From: Massilia timonae CCUG 45783
GTDB lineage: Bacteria > Pseudomonadota > Gammaproteobacteria > Burkholderiales > Burkholderiaceae_D
Reading direction: 5' to 3'
DNA: 64,000 nucleotides
NCBI RefSeq assembly: GCF_000315425.1
Contig: NZ_JH992923.1
Location: 1,086,789 to 1,150,788 of the forward strand
Position numbers and translations under genes: made by a program. How positions within the stretch are numbered: the first letter of the stretch is position 1; every line of letters begins with the position of its first letter. Shown piece by piece: positions 37,409 through 52,015 of this stretch. The notes under the pieces are model-generated. The model did not search any database and had not been told where the DNA came from. It was given only the letters and a program-made list of their open reading frames with translations.

Positions 37409-38860
37409 TCACACTCCGACCATCGAAACGGCCTTGGTGTTGAGGTAGGATTCCAGCGCCTCCGGACCGCCTTCGGAACCGTAGCCCGAATCCTTGACGC
37501 CGCCGAACGGCAGTTCGGCGCTTGGCGTGGCCGGCTGGTTGATCCACAGCATGCCGACTTCGACGCGGTTCATCAGGAGCTGGGCGTTCTTGATCGAGCT
37601 GGTGAAGGCATAGCCGGCCAGGCCGTACGGCAGGCGGTTGGCCTCCTGGATCGCATCCTCGAGGCTGTCGAAGCCGCGGATCGCCGCCACCGGGCCGAAC
37701 GGCTCGTCGTTGAACACGCTCGCCTCCAGGGGCACGTCGGCCAGGATGGTCGGCGCGAAGAAGTTGCCGGCGTCGCCGACGCGCGCGCCGCCGGTGGCGA
37801 CCACCGCGCCCTTGGCGCGCGCGTCGTCCACCAGCTGCGACATCGCGGTCAGGCGGCGTGGATTGGCCAGCGGCCCGAGCGTGGTGCCTTCCTGCAGGCC
37901 GTCACCGAGCTTGAGGCTTTCGGCATGCTTGACCAGCGCGCGGGTAAACTCGTCCTTGACCGCGTTGTGCACCAGGAAGCGGGTCGGCGAGATGCACACC
38001 TGGCCCGCATTGCGGAACTTGGCGCCGCCGGCGGCCTTGACGGCCAGCGCGACGTCGGCGTCGGCCGCGACGATCACCGGCGCATGGCCGCCCAATTCCA
38101 TGGTCACGCGCTTCATGTGGGCGCCCGCCAGGGCGGCCAGCTGCTTGCCGACCGGGGTCGAGCCGGTGAAGGTGACCTTGCGGATGACCGGGTGCGGGAT
38201 CAGGTAGCCGGAGATTTCGGCCGGGTCGCCGAACACCAGGCCGACCACGCCCGGCGGCACGCCGGCGTCGACGAAGCACTGGAACAGCGCGGCCGGCGAC
38301 GCCGGGGTTTCTTCCGGCGCCTTGCACAGGAAGGAGCAGCCGGTGGCCAGCGCCGCGGCCAGCTTGCGCACGACCTGGTTGATCGGGAAGTTCCACGGCG
38401 TGAAGGCGGCGACCGGGCCGACCGGTTCCTTCAGCACCAACTGCTGGGCGGCCGGATTGCGCGATGGGACGATGCGGCCATACACGCGCATGCCTTCTGC
38501 GGCGAACCAGTCGATGATCTCGGCGCCGGCCAAGGCTTCCATCTTCGCTTCGGCCAGCGGCTTGCCCTGTTCCTGGGTCAGGAGGCGCGCGATGTCGCCG
38601 GCGCGCTCGCGCAGCAGGTTGGCGGCGCGGCGCATGGTGGCGGCGCGCTCGGCGGCGGGAACGAAGCGCCAGGCCTCGAAACCTTTCTGGGCGGCGGCCA
38701 GCGCGCGGTCCAGGTCGGCGATGGCGGCATGGGCCACGTTGCCGATCGGCTGTCCGGTGGCCGGGTTGACCACGGGAATGGTCTTGCCGCCGGTGGCGTC
38801 GACCCATTCGTTGGCGATCAGGAGGCGGATGTCGGGATAGCTGGAGGTCGTCATGAGCAT
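37409..38860 (-). CDS. NAD(P)-dependent aldehyde dehydrogenase (succinate- or ketoglutarate-semialdehyde type)
   Basis: This 483-residue cytoplasmic enzyme belongs to the GabD-like branch of aldehyde dehydrogenases. The substrate-pocket stretch [20 protein letters not shown] is present. The general-base Glu is in [12 protein letters not shown], the catalytic Cys in [14 protein letters not shown], and the end motif is [17 protein letters not shown]. Family knowledge allows succinate semialdehyde, glutarate semialdehyde or alpha-ketoglutarate semialdehyde as substrate. The last is the final intermediate of oxidative arabinose and galacturonate catabolism, which would suit this locus, but the neighbours of that pathway are not in the window. 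The start at 38860 has GGA 5 nt upstream; an ATG two codons later is possible. Confidence 0.88.
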   Translation of the reverse strand: MLMTTSSYPDIRLLIANEWVDATGGKTIPVVNPATGQPIGNVAHAAIADLDRALAAAQKGFEAWRFVPAAERAATMRRAANLLRERAGDIARLLTQEQGKPLAEAKMEALAGAEIIDWFAAEGMRVYGRIVPSRNPAAQQLVLKEPVGPVAAFTPWNFPINQVVRKLAAALATGCSFLCKAPEETPASPAALFQCFVDAGVPPGVVGLVFGDPAEISGYLIPHPVIRKVTFTGSTPVGKQLAALAGAHMKRVTMELGGHAPVIVAADADVALAVKAAGGAKFRNAGQVCISPTRFLVHNAVKDEFTRALVKHAESLKLGDGLQEGTTLGPLANPRRLTAMSQLVDDARAKGAVVATGGARVGDAGNFFAPTILADVPLEASVFNDEPFGPVAAIRGFDSLEDAIQEANRLPYGLAGYAFTSSIKNAQLLMNRVEVGMLWINQPATPSAELPFGGVKDSGYGSEGGPEALESYLNTKAVSMVGV

Positions 38861-39098
38861 CAAGGTCCGGTTGGTAAAGCGTTCATGATAGTCCTTTTCG
38901 CGAAGGTTGGCCGAGAGCGCCACGATATGGCCGCTCACGCCCGGCCCTTGCCGGCCACGGTCCTGTCCAGGACAGCGCGTATCGTGCGCCCGGTCGATAT
39001 TTGTGGCCAGGTGACATAGAATCACCCGGCATTCGTACCTGATTCAGATGTCCACGGAAAGTGCACACCTGCGCCCGCTGGACCGCGGAGTACCTGCC

Positions 39099-41244
39099 AT
39101 GCTCATCCCCCAAGCCCGCGTCGCCCCCGCCGCGAACCAGGAGGCGCCGGCGGTCCTGCTGGTCAATGACGACCCGGGCGCGCTGTTCGCCCTGCGCAGC
39201 GTGCTTGGCGACCTCGACGCCGACCTCGTCACCGCCAGCTCCGGCGAACAGGCCCTGCTGCGCCTGCTCAAGCAGGATTTCTGCGTCATCCTCATGGACG
39301 TCAAGATGGCCGGCCTGGACGGCTTCGAGACCGCGCGCCTGGTGCGTGCCCGGCCGCGCTCGCGCGCCACGCCGATCGTGTTCCTGACTTCGCACCGCGC
39401 GAGCGACCTCGATCGCAGCCGCGGCTTCGAGGTCGGCGCGAGCGACTACGTGTTCATGCCGGTGGCGCCCGAAGTGCTCAAGGCGAAGGTTCAGGCTTTC
39501 CTCGATGGCGCGCCCGAGCGGCGCCCCGTGCGCGCCCTGGCGCCCGGGGCGCACGGCGAGGCGCCGGACGCCGGCATCGAACGCCTGATCCTCGAGCACG
39601 CGGGCGACTACGTCGCGCTGCTCGACCCTGCCGGGGCCTGGCTGTACACCAGCCCCAGCTACCGCGCCGAGTTCGGCGCCGCCGTCGGCCCCGGCGCGCG
39701 CTACCTGGAGATCGTGCAGGTGGACGATCGCGAGCGGGTGCGCGCCCTGGTCGAGCACCCGCCCGCCGGCGAATCCCACTGGCGCCTGCAGTACCGCGTG
39801 CTGGGCCGCAGCGAGCGGTATTTCGAATCCGACGCCAGCCTGATCCGCGCGCCGAACGGCGCCGTCTCGCAACTGGTGCTGATCTCGCGCGACATCACCG
39901 AGCGCAAGGAAATGGAGGCCTACGTGCTGCACCAGTCCTTCCACGACAGCCTGACCGGCCTGCCGAACCGGCTCTTGCTGCTCGACCGCCTGGGCCAGGC
40001 CACGGCCCAGCGCGAACGCCAGCGCGCCCAGGTCGCGGTGCTGTTTCTCGACCTCGACCATTTCAAGGAAGTCAACGACACCCTCGGCCACGCCGCCGGC
40101 GACCGCCTGCTGCAGGTGGTGGCCGAGCGCCTGGCCGCCAGCGTGCGCGAGGGCGATACGGTGGCGCGGGTCGGCGGCGACGAGTTCGTGGTGATGCTGG
40201 TCGAGCTGCACCAGCTGGCCGACGCAGCGCTGGTGGCCGAGAAGATCATCTCCGCCGTCTCGGAAGCCTGCCAGATCGAGGGCAGCGAGCTGCACATCGT
40301 GCCCAGCATCGGGATGGCCATCTTTCCCGGCGACGGCGGCGACCCCGACACGCTGCTGCGCAACGCCGACATCGCGATGTACCACGCCAAGCGCGACGGC
40401 GGCGCCCACTACTGCTTCTTCACGGCGCAGATGCAGGAGGTGGCCAGCCACCGCCTGGCGCTCGGCAGCGCGCTGCAGCGCGCGATCCGCAACGACGAGT
40501 TCGTGATGCACTACCAGCCGAAGGTGCAGGCCGCCAGCGGCGCCATCATCGGCTTCGAGGCCCTGATCCGCTGGCCGCAGGCCGACGGGGCCACGATCTC
40601 GCCCAGCCAGTTCATCCCGATCGCCGAGGAAACCGGGCGCATCGACCCGATCGGCGCCTGGGCGATCCGCCAGGTGGCGGCCGAGCTGCAGCGCTGGACC
40701 GGGCTCGGCTTCGCCGACGTCCCGATCGCGGTCAATGTCTCGGCGCTGCAGTTCCGGCGCGAGGACGTAGCGCGCTGCCTGGGCGCCGCGGTGGACGCGG
40801 CGCGCATCGAGCCGGCCATGCTCGAGGTCGAGCTGACCGAATCGGGCGTGATGAGCAACCCGGCCCAGGCGATCGAGACCCTGCACCAGATCCACGCGCT
40901 GGGCATGACGATCGCGATCGACGACTTCGGCACCGGCTACTCTTCGCTCGCCTACCTGAAGCGCTTTCCGATCGACAAGCTCAAGATCGACGCCTCCTTC
41001 GTGCGCGACATCGCCACCGACCCCAGCGACGCCGCGATCGTGCTGGCCATCATCGGCCTGGCCCACGTGCTCGAGCTGACCGTGATCGCCGAAGGGGTCG
41101 AAACCCGGGAACAGGTGGACTTCCTGGTCGCCCACGGCTGCGACGAATTGCAGGGGAACTACTTCAGCGCCGCGGTTTCCAACGAAGATGCGGTCGGCCT
41201 GCTCAGGCGCGGACCGTTCCGCATCGAGGCCACCGGGGAACACG

Positions 41245-41270
<26 letters not shown>
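39099..41270 (+). CDS. REC-PAS-GGDEF-EAL cyclic-di-GMP enzyme
   Basis: This is a soluble protein of about 723 residues that makes and/or degrades cyclic di-GMP. A receiver domain opens it (VLLVNDDPG, phospho-acceptor in [11 protein letters not shown], then FLTSHRA). A PAS domain follows ([20 protein letters not shown] ... [11 protein letters not shown]). The GGDEF domain has an intact RVGGDEF motif and the [14 protein letters not shown] region. The EAL domain has an intact [24 protein letters not shown] and AEGVET, so phosphodiesterase activity is expected. The ATG at 39099 is preferred because GGAG lies 8 nt upstream; an ATG at 39048 lacks one. Its 3' end overlaps the giant histidine kinase gene by 26 nt, so the pair is probably one signalling unit. 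Confidence 0.88.
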
Positions 41271-46569
<5,299 letters not shown>

Positions 46570-46712
46570 GCAGTCTTTCGAACCCGCGTCCCCTGGTGCT
46601 GGCGGTCCCGGCAGCTGCGCGCCGTCAACCCGGGAATCCGAAAGCCGGCTATGCTCTTCCGACTATCAAGTCGGTCGGCCGTTCGAACGCATTGGGATCC
46701 TGGTGAGCAACC

Positions 46713-47582
46713 ATGCCGAAGCTTATTCCTGGGGCAGCATTCATGTTGATGTTCGGCCTGGGCGCCGTGGGCGCCATCGAATCGCGGTACACCACCGTCC
46801 TGGACAATTTTGCAGCTGGCAACAAGGCAGATAAGGACACCATCAGGATGCGCATTACCATCGCAGGCGACGCGCAGCAGCCCGAGCGGAACGTGCGTAT
46901 CGGCGATATCCTGTTATGTTCCCGCTCGGCATGCTACCGGGCCCGCACTTCCGGTATCGTCGCTGTCGAAAGCACATCCCGAGGCGTTGCCGAAGTCGTG
47001 GCCGATGTGAAACTACCGTTTACAACAGTGACGGATATCTATTTCACCGATGTGGCAGGGATGTCGACCGTCCAAGGCCACCTGAAACTGGAGACGCCGC
47101 TCGCGGTCGAAAAAGGATTCCAGGGGCTCGAGCTCATGATCGCCGTGCGCAGGCTGGCATGGCCCGGGCGAACGCGGTATGTTCCGACCGCGGCCGCCAG
47201 CATGTATTTCCATCCCGAAGGCCATGTAGTGCGTTACCTGCCGACCGTGCGCACAGTGGCCGCATTACCCTTTGGCGCAACCTTGATCATTCCCGCCGGC
47301 GCGCTCGCCAAGCTACAGGTCTTCCATATCGGTGTCAGTGATACTGGCGATGTCTTTCCGATGATAGATATTTATCCGTATATAAAGCTACGCAAGGCAG
47401 CGACTGTCCAGGCCATGGCGTTTGCGGGACGCAGTTCCCGCCGTGGTCAGATGGTAGTCCCGGCAGCGATGGGCCCGGCCGAAGGGATGGCCATCCCGGC
47501 CCAGCTTGACGCAAGCAGGACGGCAAGGATTTCCCTGATGCAAACCATGTTGGTCAGACCCGGGGCGCTGGAAGGGTTTTAA
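46713..47582 (+). CDS. Hypothetical exported protein
   Basis: I do not recognise a family. The 289-residue protein begins with a likely signal peptide (MPKLIPGAAFMLMFGLGAVGA). It has no further clear membrane segment, is rich in predicted beta-strands, and contains a possible disulfide pair (LLCSRSACYRA). A GGTGAG-like sequence lies 8 nt upstream. It converges with the TadF-like gene, with 69 nt between their stops, and lies 143 nt after the kinase gene. Nothing in it points to a catalytic activity. A link to the neighbouring Tad-type genes is possible but rests on closeness alone. Confidence 0.6.
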   Translation: MPKLIPGAAFMLMFGLGAVGAIESRYTTVLDNFAAGNKADKDTIRMRITIAGDAQQPERNVRIGDILLCSRSACYRARTSGIVAVESTSRGVAEVVADVKLPFTTVTDIYFTDVAGMSTVQGHLKLETPLAVEKGFQGLELMIAVRRLAWPGRTRYVPTAAASMYFHPEGHVVRYLPTVRTVAALPFGATLIIPAGALAKLQVFHIGVSDTGDVFPMIDIYPYIKLRKAATVQAMAFAGRSSRRGQMVVPAAMGPAEGMAIPAQLDASRTARISLMQTMLVRPGALEGF

Positions 47583-47651
47583 GCAGCCCGGAATATCGCT
47601 GTGGCAACGCGATCGACGCGGCACTGGCGGCGCCGGCGCGCTACCGGATCA

Positions 47652-48263
47652 TCATGGGCACGCGCAGGGAACGCCTGCCGGCATGCCCAATGTCTCGGCG
47701 GTCGCGATCGTCATCGATACCGGCAGCCCGAACGAGAACGGCACCATCGACACCAGGCTCCGATAGCTCACCGGATCGCAGTCATCCGCGCTGGCTGTCT
47801 GGCATACGCGCACGCGCACCAGCCGTATGCAGCCTTCACTGTAAGGATCGCCGAGACAGTTCGCAAAATTGGCGGCCGGGCTTGCGGGCAGCGATCCGGA
47901 TGGAATTGCCACCATGGTCATCACCCCACCGCTGCGCTGAATCCACATGTAGTCGATGATGATGTGCGTGTCGGTGACCGGCTGTGCGAACAGCAGGAAT
48001 CCTGGCGAGTCGCGGAAGATGGCGCGCTGACGTACCGCTTGCATGGCTGCGGCATTGCTGAAGTCGGTATTCGTCGCAAGCGCGGCCGCACGACGCGTCA
48101 CCTCCTGCAGTGTATTGATGACGTACATCGCGCGCGACATTTCGACCATACCGAAGAACAGCAGAAAGAAGACGATGCTCACGACCGAGAACTCGACGGC
48201 AGCAACGCCCTGCTGCTTCCTGCTGCGCGTCGGCCTCGTGCGGCGCTGCTCAATTACCCGCAT
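47652..48263 (-). CDS. TadE/TadF-like minor pseudopilin
   Basis: This is a 203-residue protein with the TadE-family start: a basic tail, then QQGVAAVEFSVVSIVFFLLFFG, a pilin-like hydrophobic segment preceded by Gly and containing the conserved Glu. Such proteins are processed by a TadV-type peptidase and join the Flp pilus or a related surface apparatus. The remaining part is periplasmic, with four spaced cysteines (CLGDPYSEGC ... CQTASADDC). It overlaps the preceding TadE-like gene by 14 nt, so translation is coupled. It is the last of a three-gene set. Confidence 0.82.
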   Translation of the reverse strand: MRVIEQRRTRPTRSRKQQGVAAVEFSVVSIVFFLLFFGMVEMSRAMYVINTLQEVTRRAAALATNTDFSNAAAMQAVRQRAIFRDSPGFLLFAQPVTDTHIIIDYMWIQRSGGVMTMVAIPSGSLPASPAANFANCLGDPYSEGCIRLVRVRVCQTASADDCDPVSYRSLVSMVPFSFGLPVSMTIATAETLGMPAGVPCACP

Positions 48264-48729
48264 AGCGCACCGTGACGTCTGCGGTCAGGAGCAGCCCGTC
48301 TTCGCCGAAGAGCGGGGCGGTGACGAATCCAAAGATATCGTCACGAACACGTATCTGGACGGCCACACGTACCGTGGATGGAATGCTCAATCCACCACAG
48401 ATCAGACCATCACACAGGACCGACGGCGTCACCCCGACCAGGCCGGGCCTGATCTCATCGAGCTCGGCGTTGACAATCGCCTTCGCGAGCGCCGCAACGG
48501 CGGGTTCCGCGCCGCCAGTGGAATCCTGAATTTCCATGCGGGTTGCCTGGGACATGAATCGTGCGCCGTCGTGGGCCGCCTTTTCAGCCACACTGTAGTA
48601 CCAGAATATTCTTGCCATAAAAAGGGGAACCGCCAGGAACAGGATCAACACTGGAAGGATGATCGCCGCCTCGACAGCGACGCTGCCGGTCTGCGCACGC
48701 CGTGCGCCTCGGTTGAATCGTGCTTTCAT
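48250..48729 (-). CDS. TadE-like minor pseudopilin
   Basis: This is a 159-residue protein with TGSVAVEAAIILPVLILFLA, the pilin-type N-terminal helix of the TadE family, including the conserved Glu and Pro. A short periplasmic domain follows (TPSVLCDGLICGGLS with a Cys pair) and ends in VTVRYAGN. Its ATG overlaps the TadG-like stop (ATGA), and its 3' end overlaps the TadF-like gene. The three are clearly co-translated. It would assist assembly of a Tad-type surface structure. Confidence 0.85.
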   Translation of the reverse strand: MKARFNRGARRAQTGSVAVEAAIILPVLILFLAVPLFMARIFWYYSVAEKAAHDGARFMSQATRMEIQDSTGGAEPAVAALAKAIVNAELDEIRPGLVGVTPSVLCDGLICGGLSIPSTVRVAVQIRVRDDIFGFVTAPLFGEDGLLLTADVTVRYAGN

Positions 48730-50198
48730 GGATAAAGCCTCACTCGCGTACGTAACGTCTGTTCATCCGCCAGGCCGGCGAACTCGGCGTACAGATGGGT
48801 ATCGTCGGCCTTCACGGTCATGAAGAATCTGCCGATTCCCTTCACCGTCGCACGCCCCCCCGATACGGGACACGAGAGCAAGGGAATATTGAGCACCCGC
48901 CGGTCGCGCACGCCAGCGTTGACGGGAGCCAGACCATACGTCGCGCCGCCGGCCGTATAAGGGGGCGATGACGGATAACTGGACTTGGCGGTTGGCTCGC
49001 CTGGGGTGTACAGGTCTTTCCAGCTCGATGTGGGGAAGGCGGCGTAGCCTCCTGACGGCATGGGATCGGCAAACCGGACTGCCCTGGCATAAGACCAGAG
49101 CGGGCCATACTGCGCGCCACTCGTCCCGGCCGGCGATGGATAAGGCCCCGCCACGGTCCAGCGCTTGTGATTGTCGTGGTCCTCATACAATACCGACGCC
49201 TGGGCCTGTGGTGTGGTCGTCATCCACGGCACGCTGCCATCATTGAACTTGTAAGGTTTGATGTTCCTGTCGGGCGGCGCGGTGCTGGGGGTGCATGGCG
49301 CGGTATATTCATCGAAGCGCGAATTGAATTGTTGGTAGTATTCGCTGAGGGCGAATGGCGACTGCACCGAGACCTTTCCTCCCGATATGCGCGCCATCCC
49401 CATCATCCCGGTGCAGACGGACGGCGCGACCGTATTGAAGTCGGCCGCCGCCGACGACGCGGCGCCGGGGCCGACGAACGGATGGATCAGGAAGGTCTGC
49501 CCTGCACCCGCCGATTCGGGGTTCAGTTGCATGAGGTCATAGCCGACACCGCGCCGAAAACCGTATTCTTCCAGCTCGCCATTCCGGTTACGCTTCTCAT
49601 CATCGTGCATTGCACATATCCCGAATGGCATGACGCCGATCGCAGTCGGGCCAGCCACGGCACGTGCGCTTGTCGAGGTCACGGTATCGCCGGACGCGAC
49701 AACTGGCAGAAACAGGGTCTCCACTTGCCCGTAATCCGGATCCAGTCCCGCGGTATCGATGCGGACGTACAGAAGGCCGTTGGGTGCGCTTCTCGCCGCT
49801 GCCTCGCCACTCGTGAGCCATGGACCATCAGGTGAAGCCCCGAATCTGATGGCGTCGTCGGACCAGTCCATCGCTGCCGCCAGGTAGCCATAACTGGGGC
49901 CGCCGTACATGACGGGTATCGCAAACAGCGAGGCTGCCTTCTGTGCCGCCTTGGTCAGGCCAGCTCTGGTGCCGTCCAGCTCGATCGCGGCGCTCACCGC
50001 AGCGGCGTCGGCGGCGCTCTGGAGTTCCATCTTCCGGTTGTAAACGCGGGATAGGTCCAGTGCCAGGCTGCAGAACCCGCATATGATGATGATGGCTGCA
50101 ACGCCCATGATTCCTATTGCGCCATGCTCGCGGCCCGGACGCCTGAAAGCCACGGGACTAGCGCGTCGCATGCGGGGCGTGCCTCTGTTGATGCCCAT
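48726..50198 (-). CDS. TadG-like Flp pilus accessory protein
   Basis: This 490-residue protein starts with the Tad N-terminal domain: EHGAIGIMGVAAIIIICGFC, a single anchor segment, then LALDLSRVYNRKMELQSAADAAAVSAA, the hallmark of TadG-type proteins. The rest is a large periplasmic or surface part with no von Willebrand MIDAS motif seen. The ATG at 50198 was chosen because GGAGGAGG lies just upstream; an earlier start adds 12 residues but has no site. It heads the TadG-TadE-TadF set. No CpaF ATPase, TadB/C, RcpA secretin or Flp pilin gene is nearby, so this trio is an orphan or works with machinery elsewhere. Confidence 0.85.
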   Translation of the reverse strand: MGINRGTPRMRRASPVAFRRPGREHGAIGIMGVAAIIIICGFCSLALDLSRVYNRKMELQSAADAAAVSAAIELDGTRAGLTKAAQKAASLFAIPVMYGGPSYGYLAAAMDWSDDAIRFGASPDGPWLTSGEAAARSAPNGLLYVRIDTAGLDPDYGQVETLFLPVVASGDTVTSTSARAVAGPTAIGVMPFGICAMHDDEKRNRNGELEEYGFRRGVGYDLMQLNPESAGAGQTFLIHPFVGPGAASSAAADFNTVAPSVCTGMMGMARISGGKVSVQSPFALSEYYQQFNSRFDEYTAPCTPSTAPPDRNIKPYKFNDGSVPWMTTTPQAQASVLYEDHDNHKRWTVAGPYPSPAGTSGAQYGPLWSYARAVRFADPMPSGGYAAFPTSSWKDLYTPGEPTAKSSYPSSPPYTAGGATYGLAPVNAGVRDRRVLNIPLLSCPVSGGRATVKGIGRFFMTVKADDTHLYAEFAGLADEQTLRTRVRLYP

Positions 50199-50284
50199 GC
50201 TGCCTCCTCCGGAATCCACACGCCTTCGAAACACGTATCAGCAAGTCTATTAGTCCTTAGACTATGCAAATTGATTTCTAGCAG

Positions 50285-50470
50285 TTGGCGCGGGATTTCT
50301 GGGAATCGGCATTACCGAATTGCCGGCTGGCGCCGCGTATCGGCCAGCTCGCGCTCCACACCTTGGTCGGGCCTGGGCGCTGGGCGGCATCGCGCTCTTG
50401 CTGGCGTACCCAGCGGCGCAATGTCTCCGGGGTGCAGCCGATCCTCATCGCTTGCTTTTTTCAAATTGGA
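50285..50470 (-). pseudogene. Remnant of an IS3-family OrfA
   Basis: A minus-strand reading from about 50452 gives IGCTPETLRRWVRQQERDAA, a standard helix-turn-helix of IS3-type OrfA proteins. It is followed by a frameshifted echo of the leucine-zipper part (VERELADTRRQPAI). There is no OrfB, no start codon region and no visible inverted repeat, so only a scrap of the element remains. It occupies the intergenic space between tadG and eutB, which diverge. Apart from this remnant I see no gene between 50199 and 50613. Confidence 0.65.
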
Positions 50471-50613
50471 GTTTCCACAAGACTTGGGGCGATTTACATC
50501 GACGCTGCTTGATCATGCACGCATTCATCATGAATATGTGGCAGGATCGTCATTGGTATAGACCAGGTTACACAGCCTTCATGTCCATCATCTGCAACTG
50601 ATCGGAACCAGCC

Positions 50614-52005
50614 ATGAGTCAAATTACTCATACCGTAGGCAAACGGACATATACCTTTGCCGACCTGCGCGAACTCCTGGCCAGGGCAAGCCCGGCACGC
50701 TCGGGAGACCATCTGGCTGGCGTCGCGGCCGGCAGTGCGGAAGAACGCGTGGCCGCGCAGATGGCCCTGGCCTCTCTCCCTCTCACGACCTTCCTGAACG
50801 AGGCCGTCGTGCCCTACGAGACGGACGAAGTGACTCGCCTGATCCTCGACGAGCACGATGCCGGCGCTTTCCAGCGCATCCGCCACCTGACTGTCGGCGA
50901 CTTTCGCAACTGGCTGCTGGGCGATGACGCCGACACGGCAACCCTGAGCCAGATCGCCCCGGGAGTCACACCGGAGATGGCCGCCGCCGTGTCGAAGATC
51001 ATGCGAATCCAGGACCTGGTGCTGGTCGCGCGCAAATGCCGGTCGGTCACGCGGTTTCGCAACACGATCGGCCTGCCGGGAACGCTGTCGACGCGCCTGC
51101 AGCCGAACCATCCGACCGATGACGCGTTCGGCATTGCAGCCAGCCTGCTCGACGGTCTTCTTTACGGCAATGGCGATGCCGTCATCGGCATCAACCCGGC
51201 CACGGACAACGTGCAGCAGGCGATCCGCATCGTCGGGATGCTCGATGAGATCATCGCCCGTTACCAGGTTCCGACACAGTCGTGCGTGCTGACCCACGTG
51301 ACCAACACGATCGCGGCCATCGAACGGGGCGCGCCGGTAGACCTGGTATTCCAGTCGATCGCCGGCACCCAGGCCGCGAACGCCAGTTTCGGCATCGACC
51401 TCAAGCTGCTGGCCGAAGCGCAGGCGGCCGCCCTGTCACTGGGGCGGGGCACGGTCGGCGACAACGTGATGTACTTCGAGACCGGCCAGGGAAGCGCGCT
51501 GTCGGCCAACGCCAGCCACGGCCTCGACCAGCAGACCTGCGAGGCGCGCGCCTATGCCGTGGCGCGCAAGTTCAAGCCGCTGCTGGTGAACACCGTCGTC
51601 GGGTTCATGGGACCGGAATACCTTTATGATGGCAAGCAGATCATCCGCGCAGGACTGGAAGACCACTTCTGCGCCAAACTGCTGGGCCTGCCCATGGGCT
51701 GCGACGTGTGCTACACGAACCATGCCGAGGCGGACCAGGACGACATGGACGTGCTGCTGACGATGCTCGGTGTGGCTGGCTGCACGTTCGTGATGGGCAT
51801 TCCCGGCTCGGACGACATCATGCTGAACTACCAGACGACCTCGTTCCATGATGCGTTGTACGCGCGGCGGGCGCTCGGTCTTGCGCCGGCGCCGGAATTC
51901 CATGTGTGGCTGCGCGACATGGGCATTTTTGCGGGCGATGGCGAAGTCGCGCTGGGCCGCAGCTTGCCGGCGCCATTCCAGCGCGCGCTGTCGCGCATTA
52001 CCTGA
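50614..52005 (+). CDS. eutB: Ethanolamine ammonia-lyase large subunit
   Basis: This 463-residue catalytic subunit of the cobalamin-dependent enzyme converts ethanolamine to acetaldehyde and ammonia. Family signatures include GDAVIGINPATDN near 190, TQSCVLTHVTNT, FQSIAGTQAANASFG, MYFETGQGSALSANA and GCDVCYTNHAEADQDDMD. C-terminal VMGIPGSDDIMLNYQTTSFHD is also conserved. Length is normal for EutB. It lies 10 nt before eutC. No microcompartment shell genes, eutA reactivase or transporter is in the window, so this is the simple cytosolic arrangement found in many proteobacteria. Confidence 0.96.
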   Translation: MSQITHTVGKRTYTFADLRELLARASPARSGDHLAGVAAGSAEERVAAQMALASLPLTTFLNEAVVPYETDEVTRLILDEHDAGAFQRIRHLTVGDFRNWLLGDDADTATLSQIAPGVTPEMAAAVSKIMRIQDLVLVARKCRSVTRFRNTIGLPGTLSTRLQPNHPTDDAFGIAASLLDGLLYGNGDAVIGINPATDNVQQAIRIVGMLDEIIARYQVPTQSCVLTHVTNTIAAIERGAPVDLVFQSIAGTQAANASFGIDLKLLAEAQAAALSLGRGTVGDNVMYFETGQGSALSANASHGLDQQTCEARAYAVARKFKPLLVNTVVGFMGPEYLYDGKQIIRAGLEDHFCAKLLGLPMGCDVCYTNHAEADQDDMDVLLTMLGVAGCTFVMGIPGSDDIMLNYQTTSFHDALYARRALGLAPAPEFHVWLRDMGIFAGDGEVALGRSLPAPFQRALSRIT

Positions 52006-52015
52006 GGTGAACACG

